Part shown: positions 24,060-29,122 of the stretch, piece after piece | How the letters are laid out: each line of letters begins with the position of its first letter | How positions within the stretch are numbered: position 1 is the stretch's first letter | Source of the DNA: an uncultured Porphyromonadaceae bacterium | GTDB lineage: Bacteria; Bacteroidota; Bacteroidia; Bacteroidales; Muribaculaceae | Direction: 5' to 3' | Assembly: GCA_900550025.1 (NCBI GenBank) | Contig: URQP01000016.1 | Location: 1 to 29,122, forward strand | Length of the DNA stretch: 29,122 nucleotides | The notes under the pieces: model-generated | The model's database searches: none | What the model was told of the DNA's origin: nothing | The model's input: the letters and a program-made list of their open reading frames with translations, nothing else | Program-made: the position numbers and the translations under genes

Positions 24060-24619
24060 TTCCGTAAGATTTTTATAACGTTGCCTGCTGAAAGTTTTAT
24101 GACACTCGATGCGGCGTGTTCGGTTTCGTCGTTCTGACGGTATTTCACGATGTAGTCCACCGATTGCTTGATTTCGTCGGAAATGGCGTTGAATGTCGGT
24201 GCCGGCGCTTCGCCGCTTATGTTGGCGGAAGTTGAGACTATCGGTTTGCCGAATTTTGCGCAAAGCTGTTTTGAGAAAATCTCGCGTGATACGCGTATTC
24301 CTACACTGTCATTTTCTCCCAAAAGGTTCTTGGCAAGATTCCTTGCATTGTCATAGATTATTGTAATGGGCTTTTCACTGACCTCATTGAGTGTGTAGGC
24401 CATCTCCGGAACGTCATCGACATAGCGTTCGATTTTGTCCATTTCGTCGATAAGGACGAGCATTGCCTTGTTTTCGGCGCGTTTTTTTATTTCGTAGATG
24501 CGGCTCACCGCTTTCTCGTTTGTGGCATCACATCCTATGCCCCATATAGTGTCGGTCGGGTAAAGTATTATTCCGCCTTTTTTCATCGTTTCTACAGCAT
24601 TTTTGATGTCTTCTTCCAT
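24056..24619 (-). CDS. tsaC: Threonylcarbamoyl-AMP synthase (YrdC/Sua5 domain)
   Basis: A 187-residue YrdC-domain enzyme that makes threonylcarbamoyl-AMP from threonine, bicarbonate and ATP, the first step of t6A37 tRNA modification. The family motifs are YPTDTIWGIGCDA (20-32), KKRAENKAMLVL (45-56, the KRxxxKP-like element) and STSANISGE. It has the short, YrdC-only length and lacks the C-terminal Sua5 domain. The frame continues upstream to a TTG at 24661, but a promoter -7 box (24648-24655) lies in that extension, so the ATG at 24619 is the start. It leads the minus-strand operon and its stop overlaps the TTG of the sugar transferase. It shares a translation theme with fmt. Confidence 0.93.
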   Translation of the reverse strand: MEEDIKNAVETMKKGGIILYPTDTIWGIGCDATNEKAVSRIYEIKKRAENKAMLVLIDEMDKIERYVDDVPEMAYTLNEVSEKPITIIYDNARNLAKNLLGENDSVGIRVSREIFSKQLCAKFGKPIVSTSANISGEAPAPTFNAISDEIKQSVDYIVKYRQNDETEHAASSVIKLSAGNVIKILRN

Positions 24620-24647
24620 TAGCGTAGTTTTTCTTTTATACTTATGG

Positions 24648-24679
24648 CAAAGATAATGCAAATTGGGTGCAGAGACAAA
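24648..24679 (-). promoter_or_regulatory. Promoter of the tsaC operon
   Basis: On the minus strand, TTTG (24676-24679), a 20-base spacer and TATCTTTG (24648-24655), both exact consensus matches. Transcription would start near 24641, about 22 bases before the ATG at 24619. This rules out the in-frame TTG at 24661. The -7 box is also the first of three copies in the repeat array upstream. Confidence 0.75.
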
Positions 24680-24704
24680 TGAAAATGGAGTTTTCAGGTT
24701 TGGC

Positions 24705-24814
24705 TATGCCGAGATGCAGCTTATCTTATTCAAAGATAATGCAAATTGAGAGCAGAATCACCAAGCTCGCTTGTGTGTTATGCCGAGATGCAGCTTATCT
24801 TATTCAAAGATAAT
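24705..24814. repeat. 36-bp direct repeats and tripled -7 box upstream of tsaC
   Basis: A 36-bp perfect repeat occupies 24705-24740 and 24779-24814 (period 74), beginning TATGCCGAGATGCAGC and ending CAAAGATAAT. An 18-bp piece, CAAAGATAATGCAAATTG, occurs at 24648-24665 and 24731-24748. As a result CAAAGATA, the reverse of the TATCTTTG -7 box, appears three times (24648, 24731, 24805), all facing tsaC. This array and the two flanking signals fill the 308-base gap between tsaC and the DUF5723 gene; no gene was found in it. Confidence 0.9.
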
Positions 24815-24860
24815 TGATTTATTTTTAGTTGGAAACTAAACCGGCATTTTCCTGCGGAAT

Positions 24861-24899
24861 AAAAAATGACCGGCATTGTGTGGGGGTATGCCGGTCATT
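24861..24899 (-). terminator. Terminator of the lipoprotein/DUF5723 operon
   Basis: A 12-bp perfect stem (24865-24876 with 24888-24899, AATGACCGGCAT) and an 11-base loop. On the minus strand it is followed by T bases (plus-strand A run 24861-24864). It lies 28 bases beyond the DUF5723 stop codon. Confidence 0.88.
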
Positions 24900-24927
24900 A
24901 AGTATTCTTTCTGTTTATGTGGCGTTT

Positions 24928-26319
24928 TTATATTTCGCTGTGATTGAAAGTGAAACTTATGCCCATTGTGATATTGGCTTTTGCGTGATACAATGGAATT
25001 CCTTCTTTTGAGTATCTGAAAGGAATGTAGTCGCTGCCGATATAGAAGTTGAACCCTTTAGGGTTGAAATTAAGAAGAACGCCCATCGACTGTCCGATGT
25101 TGGAAAAAGAGCCGTTGATTGTGGCATTGAACCATCTGACAGGACGGAAATTGGCGGATGCCATCAATTCGGTCCATACGGTCGGCAGGCCGAAGCGTGT
25201 TGAAGAAAGCAAGCCGAACGATATTTTATTTGAAAGGAGCGAGTATTCACCGCCTACATTTAGCGTTGTTGTCAGGCTTCTTGTGCTTTTTGCCTCCTGA
25301 TTGTTTTGGAATCGGATGAGGTTTTTCAAGTCTTCTTCCAATTGGTCAGTTTCCTTGTCTAAGGCTGATTCCCCGGTCGCCGGGTCGTCTTCTGCACCTA
25401 TATGGTGGAATCCGTCGAATACGAATGGCTCCGGATTGGCCAGTGCTTCCGCTCCTTTCCAAGAAATGAAGCCAATATCGGTCAAAGCTGCCGATAATGT
25501 CAGATTGTCCAACAGTTTGTATGTCGCTCCCAAGTCAAAACCGATTCCTGCTCCGTCCATGCCGAGAGAGCCTGCATCGAAGTCAAAATCGTCTATCTCG
25601 CCGTTGTCCTTGTAGTTGATTTGCGCTGCCGGGGTCGTGAATATGCGGCCTTTCTCTTGGATTTGCCATTTGTCTTGCGACATCGATACGTTCAGTTCGT
25701 CGATTTCCGCGCTTGCGTGCAGTACTCCGGCAAGAAATTTGAATTTGGCTCCTATTGTCAGCTTATCGGTTATCTTGTGCGAATGTCCTATCGCGAGTTC
25801 CGCATAGTTGTAGGTGTTTACGCCAATTCCTGAAATGTCGTAGGAAGTCGCCTCTCCGTTCTTTTGTCCGACTTTTGCGAATTCGAACAGCTCGTAAGGC
25901 ATATTCATGCTTGTCTGTGAGCGCACGCTTAAGTCGAATGTGTTGTATCCTCCCCATTTTGCGAATCCGAATGATAATAGATTCAGCTTTATGTTGGCTT
26001 CAATTACGTTCTTGCGGTGTATATTATTCAGAAATTCGTCGTCGCTTACGCTTGAATGCAGACCTGTCACTAATTCATTGCCTCTCGGATACAGGAAATT
26101 CGCCATGCCTACATTTGAATTCAACCCTATTTGTATTCCGCTTAATGCCGGTATTAGGGGAAGATTTACATAATTGTATTCCGGAGTAAGCGCCGGATTG
26201 AGCTGATGCCGTGTAGGCATGCTTTCCATAAAGTAGGATGTATGTGGCGCTTGTGCCATAACGTTTATAGAAGAAGCGATAATGGCACAATATATGCTGA
26301 ATTTTTTAATAGTGTTCAT
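24928..26319 (-). CDS. DUF5723 family outer-membrane-type protein
   Basis: A 463-residue protein with a signal peptide (residues 1-22, KKFSIYCAIIASSINVMA before QAP). After it comes HTSYFMESMPTRHQLNPAL, the start seen in Bacteroidetes DUF5723 proteins, then many alternating hydrophobic/polar strands (for example LTIGAKFKFLAGVLHASAEI and LTLSAALTDIGFISWKG) and a last strand ending in a hydrophobic/aromatic pattern (ITMGISFTFNH). This fits a beta-barrel of the OmpP1/FadL-like or PorV-like kind in the outer membrane. Function unknown. It begins 25 bases after the lipoprotein gene, so the two are co-transcribed and may work as a pair. Confidence 0.78.
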   Translation of the reverse strand: MNTIKKFSIYCAIIASSINVMAQAPHTSYFMESMPTRHQLNPALTPEYNYVNLPLIPALSGIQIGLNSNVGMANFLYPRGNELVTGLHSSVSDDEFLNNIHRKNVIEANIKLNLLSFGFAKWGGYNTFDLSVRSQTSMNMPYELFEFAKVGQKNGEATSYDISGIGVNTYNYAELAIGHSHKITDKLTIGAKFKFLAGVLHASAEIDELNVSMSQDKWQIQEKGRIFTTPAAQINYKDNGEIDDFDFDAGSLGMDGAGIGFDLGATYKLLDNLTLSAALTDIGFISWKGAEALANPEPFVFDGFHHIGAEDDPATGESALDKETDQLEEDLKNLIRFQNNQEAKSTRSLTTTLNVGGEYSLLSNKISFGLLSSTRFGLPTVWTELMASANFRPVRWFNATINGSFSNIGQSMGVLLNFNPKGFNFYIGSDYIPFRYSKEGIPLYHAKANITMGISFTFNHSEI

Positions 26320-26344
26320 TTTTTTTGACTTTTAAAGTGGTGGA

Positions 26345-28084
26345 TTATTCTTCATCAAGATTGACCGCGATGCCTTGTGGCAATTTAGCTTTCATTTTGA
26401 TTACAACATACTGGCTGGGCTTAAGAACCGTATTTGCGGTTTTTGTGTCGCCATTGATTTTGATTTCTATCCTGTCGAGGTCTTTGAGAGCTCCCTTTAC
26501 TTTTTCTTTCAGGAGAATCTCTTTTGATTGTGCCGGGGCGTTACCGTTTCCCGGTTCTATGAGGATGTCTTGTGAAATATCTACCCTGTCAGACATGTCT
26601 TGGCCGTTCCAGTCATATGGCGTAGTGTTCAGCACCAGATTGAGGGGTATCGTGTTGTAGATGTCGGCATAGACTTCCATTTCTGTGATTTTGTCGATGA
26701 AGTCGGCAAGGTCGTCCTGTATTCCGTCGAACGATTCCGTGTATTCGATTTTCGAGTTTTCACCGAAGTCGAACGGCATTTCCACATCGTAGTTTGCCGT
26801 AGTGTTGTGTTCGATTCCTAATTGCGCGAAGTGCTCCTTGCTTTCGTCTACGGTGACTGTAGGGCTAAGGCTGATATGAGCCGGTATTTGCTTTATCATT
26901 TGGTTCAGCTCTGGAATCAGTACCAGTTCATATCCGTCGGGTGCTTTCAGGTTGCTGTTGTTTGTCAGATAATATTTTGAAACTTTCGATGTTGAAAAAT
27001 CGATGGCAGCCGGAATATAAATCCTTGCGGTTACTTCCGAGTTGATTTTTTGGTTGTTCTTGTCGAAAGCGGTGAAAAGCAGGTCTGTATAGAACGGTAT
27101 GCCTGCCGGATTATCTATTTCCAAAGTGGTGGCGATTGTGTTGACATTCAGGGATGTGTTTTCGTTAGCGAGCGCGTCTGGAATGTCGCCCATATCAAGA
27201 TTCTCCGCGTTGACTTTGATGTCGGGAATAAATGTCCCTTTTACTTTTTCTATTTCAAAATTCGGTATGTTGAATTCTGTCGCGACAATCATTGACGACA
27301 TTTCTTCATTTGTAGCTCCTTTTACGTCGGCGGAAACATTCCCTTTGAATTCTATTTCACGGACAAATTTAATTGTATGAGTCGTTTGGTTTACATCGGG
27401 AATGTTTTTTATGTCGACAATGGGTACTAATTTCCTCAATATCCCGTTTGCGGGAATTGGCTCATTGATGGTAAGAATGTTTGAAGTGTAATCCATTCCG
27501 TCTATTCCCGCCCCGAACACGATGAATTTTGGAAAATCGATTGTGAAATCGCTTAACCGTAGATTTTCGAGTTTGGAAAGTGTATTTTGGCCGTTAAAGG
27601 AAAATTGGATGGAAAGCTCCGCATAGAAGGGCTTAAAATACATTGATGTGATTTTTTTAGCCTCTATTGGTACTTTTTCTTCTGTGTCTATATTTGAAAA
27701 GTAGTTTAGCTCTTGTGTGAATTGGAAATCTGAGGGTCGGTTCATACCCGGGGCAACGTCGAATACGTCTTCAATCGTAGGATTTGCCGACATTCCGTCA
27801 ATGGTTATTTTTTCCATCATGGGAACATTCAAATCCAGATTTCCGGATTTTGCGATTTCGTATGCTCCTTCATTGTTTTCTGTGATTACGTCATCCAGTT
27901 CGATGACGCGCGACAGCTTGAGCGTGTCGGTTTCGCCTAATGGGAGACTGAGGCTTCCGCCTAAATTCAGCTCAGTGGAAATGTCTTTTGATAAATCGTA
28001 TTCGGAATTACAGGATGTCAGCATAATAGCCGTTCCTAATATTCCCACAAAACAGACATTTGGTAAATAAAAATTGGTTCTCAT
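26345..28084 (-). CDS. Large Bacteroidales lipoprotein, unknown function
   Basis: A 579-residue protein with a lipoprotein signal peptide: MRTNFYLPNVCFVGILGTAI, then MLTSC with the acylated cysteine C25, followed by NSEYDLS. The mature part is rich in short beta-like segments and acidic residues, with repeated phrases such as ISLSPTVTVDES and DFGENSKIEYTESFDG; I recognise no catalytic motif. After the cysteine there is no obvious retention signal, so the surface or periplasmic face of the outer membrane is possible. The frame is open 21 codons upstream to 28147, but the promoter -7 box overlaps that extension and the lipoprotein signal begins at the ATG at 28084. First gene of a two-gene operon with the DUF5723 gene. 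Confidence 0.8.
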   Translation of the reverse strand: MRTNFYLPNVCFVGILGTAIMLTSCNSEYDLSKDISTELNLGGSLSLPLGETDTLKLSRVIELDDVITENNEGAYEIAKSGNLDLNVPMMEKITIDGMSANPTIEDVFDVAPGMNRPSDFQFTQELNYFSNIDTEEKVPIEAKKITSMYFKPFYAELSIQFSFNGQNTLSKLENLRLSDFTIDFPKFIVFGAGIDGMDYTSNILTINEPIPANGILRKLVPIVDIKNIPDVNQTTHTIKFVREIEFKGNVSADVKGATNEEMSSMIVATEFNIPNFEIEKVKGTFIPDIKVNAENLDMGDIPDALANENTSLNVNTIATTLEIDNPAGIPFYTDLLFTAFDKNNQKINSEVTARIYIPAAIDFSTSKVSKYYLTNNSNLKAPDGYELVLIPELNQMIKQIPAHISLSPTVTVDESKEHFAQLGIEHNTTANYDVEMPFDFGENSKIEYTESFDGIQDDLADFIDKITEMEVYADIYNTIPLNLVLNTTPYDWNGQDMSDRVDISQDILIEPGNGNAPAQSKEILLKEKVKGALKDLDRIEIKINGDTKTANTVLKPSQYVVIKMKAKLPQGIAVNLDEE

Positions 28085-28144
28085 AAGATTGAAATAAAAA
28101 TAAATATCCCTTTTATTTAAATGTGTCCTATTGGAAAAGTTGTA

Positions 28145-28152
28145 CAAAGGTA
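28145..28152 (-). promoter_or_regulatory. -7 box of the lipoprotein/DUF5723 operon
   Basis: On the minus strand TACCTTTG, an exact TAnnTTTG match, placing the transcript start near 28139 and giving a leader of about 55 bases. It overlaps the in-frame ATG at 28147, excluding that as the start. No TTTG is seen at the -33 distance. Confidence 0.55.
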
Positions 28153-28210
28153 TGATTTTTCAGACTAATAATTGTAACATATTCGTTAAAATAAATTAAC
28201 TATGCGGGCA

Positions 28211-28236
28211 TTGTCGTGAAAAATTGTCGTGAAAAA
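28211..28236. repeat. Two tandem 13-base units upstream of the lipoprotein promoter
   Basis: TTGTCGTGAAAAA occurs twice without a gap, at 28211-28223 and 28224-28236. It lies roughly 60-85 bases upstream of the -7 box at 28145-28152, between that promoter and the S9 terminator hairpin. It could be a double activator site or simple slippage. Confidence 0.7.
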
Positions 28237-28244
28237 CAGTTGTT

Positions 28245-28303
28245 TATAAATCAAACGACGGCATAACTATGTTTTGTAAAGTTATGCCGTCGTTTGATTT
28301 ATA
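28245..28303 (-). terminator. Long hairpin terminator after the S9 peptidase gene
   Basis: A 24-bp perfect stem (28245-28268 with 28280-28303; core AACGACGGCATAACT) around an 11-base loop, starting 11 bases after the S9 stop codon. On the minus strand it is followed by AT-rich sequence with a short T run, not a long one. The stem is about twice as long as the other terminators here. Confidence 0.8.
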
Positions 28304-28314
28304 TATAATTGTTT

Positions 28315-29122
28315 TTATTTATTAGTGGGTTTCAACCATTTGTCGAACCACTTGAAGAATTCACGTTGCCACAATAGTGCATTCTGTGGCTTAAGTATCC
28401 AATGGTTCTCGTCAGGGAATACAAGCATGTGTGACGGTATTCCGCGGAGTTGTGCCGCGTTGAATGCCATCATTCCCTGTGATGCGAGGATACGGTAGTC
28501 TTTTTCTCCTACGGTTATCATAATCGGAGCTGTCCATTTGTCAACAGATTTGTGAGGAGAATTTGCGTATGTGCGTTGGGCGATGGCATTGTCCTTATCC
28601 CATGGCGCTCCTCCAAAATCCCAGTTGGCGAACCACATTTCTTCGGTCTCAAGATATTGTGCTTCCGAATTGAATATTCCCGCATGAGCCAGCAATGCGG
28701 CAAAACGATTTTCGTGATGTCCTGCGAGCCAGTAAACGGAGAATCCGCCGTAGCTTGCGCCTGTAGCTCCGATATGGTCTTTGTCTATATATGGTTTTTC
28801 AAGCATATAATCCACGGCGGAGAAATAGTCTTTCATATTCTGTCCTCCGTAGTCTCCCGAAATCTGTTCGTTCCATTCTGTCCCGAATCCGGGCAGGCCT
28901 CTGCGGTTAGGCGCTATGATTACATATCCTTGCGATGCCATAAGACGGAGATTCCAACGTGAGCTCCAGAATTGGCTTACCGCCTGTTGCGGGCCTCCTT
29001 GGCAATAGAGTATTGCGGGATATTTCTTGTTCTTGTCGAAATTCGGCGGAAGCAGCACCCATGTAAGCATTTCTTTTCCGTCGGTTGTCGGGACGAGATG
29101 CTTTTCTACGGTTACAGGAGAA
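28315..29122 (-). CDS. S9 family serine peptidase, DPP5-like (C-terminal part; 5' end outside window)
   Basis: The visible 268 residues are the alpha/beta-hydrolase domain of a prolyl oligopeptidase-family enzyme; the frame stays open to the window edge (SPVTVEKHLVPTTDGKEM precedes the first ATG at 29070), so the beta-propeller and start lie outside. Counting from that Met, the triad is S106 in GATGASYGGF, D191 in VGEKDYRI and H223 in DENHWI. Other family features are NRRGLPGFGTEWNEQISGDY and the WFANWDFGG segment. The pattern resembles DPP5-type dipeptidyl peptidases of Bacteroidetes, which release dipeptides in the periplasm; the export signal cannot be checked. It ends at a long hairpin terminator. 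Confidence 0.9.
   Translation of the reverse strand, partial: SPVTVEKHLVPTTDGKEMLTWVLLPPNFDKNKKYPAILYCQGGPQQAVSQFWSSRWNLRLMASQGYVIIAPNRRGLPGFGTEWNEQISGDYGGQNMKDYFSAVDYMLEKPYIDKDHIGATGASYGGFSVYWLAGHHENRFAALLAHAGIFNSEAQYLETEEMWFANWDFGGAPWDKDNAIAQRTYANSPHKSVDKWTAPIMITVGEKDYRILASQGMMAFNAAQLRGIPSHMLVFPDENHWILKPQNALLWQREFFKWFDKWLKPTNK

Noticed and set aside
24060..24263. N-terminal 68-residue extension of the sugar transferase
   Set aside because: It lies wholly within tsaC in another frame, is Arg/His-rich, and has no place in the family; the TTG at 24059 fits better.
24705..24814. Possible CRISPR array (36-bp repeat with a short spacer)
   Set aside because: There are only two full copies, the spacer-like interval is 38 bases and partly shares the repeat's own flanks, and no cas gene is present; the units carry promoter boxes instead.

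Overview
The window looks like a chromosomal piece of a Bacteroidales genome, possibly Muribaculaceae or a close relative. The evidence is a 286-residue primary sigma factor of the Bacteroidetes type, many TAnnTTTG promoter -7 boxes, a C-terminal type IX secretion sorting domain, a BspA-like leucine-rich surface protein, and the gene run DUF1599 / DoxX-like / tpiA / SPOR / folE. The family placement below the order level is a guess. I worked from the sequence alone, so all family names rest on recognised motifs and remembered family features.

Layout. (1) 1-5.2 kb, plus strand: the 3' part of a BspA-like LRR surface protein, then a periplasmic M16 zinc protease. (2) 5.3-8.5 kb, minus strand: rpoD, an HtrA/DegP protease and a small DUF695 protein, each with its own signals. 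(3) 8.6-12.4 kb, plus strand: a conserved-looking housekeeping run of DUF1599, a DoxX/BT_3928-like membrane protein, tpiA, a SPOR-domain protein and folE. (4) 12.5-12.9 kb: a tRNA-Gly/Leu/Glu cluster with promoter and terminator. (5) 12.9-18.3 kb: prmA and a 1516-residue TPR-CHAT protein with an export signal. (6) 18.4-19.8 kb: a decayed type I restriction-modification locus, made of a 33-codon hsdR start, an intact rhuM gene and an inverted hsdS scrap. (7) 19.8-24.7 kb, minus strand: an operon read tsaC (sua5) -> AT-rich polyprenyl glycosylphosphotransferase -> ClC chloride channel -> fmt. (8) 24.9-28.1 kb, minus strand: a large lipoprotein followed by a DUF5723 outer-membrane-type protein. 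(9) 28.3 kb to the end, minus strand: the C-terminal part of an S9 (DPP5-like) peptidase.

How it fits together. Most of the window is core metabolism and envelope maintenance (translation initiation, tRNA modification, glycolysis, pterin synthesis, envelope proteases). The accessory signals are four. The exported TPR-CHAT protein is a caspase-like architecture placed outside the cytoplasm. The restriction locus survives only as fragments around an intact rhuM. The AT-rich glycosyltransferase sits inside a translation operon and appears to start at a TTG overlapping the upstream stop codon. A repeat array upstream of tsaC carries the same promoter -7 box three times. Several start codons were moved inward from the longest reading frame because the promoter, a terminator or the upstream gene excludes the longer form. 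I found no CRISPR array, insertion sequence or prophage.
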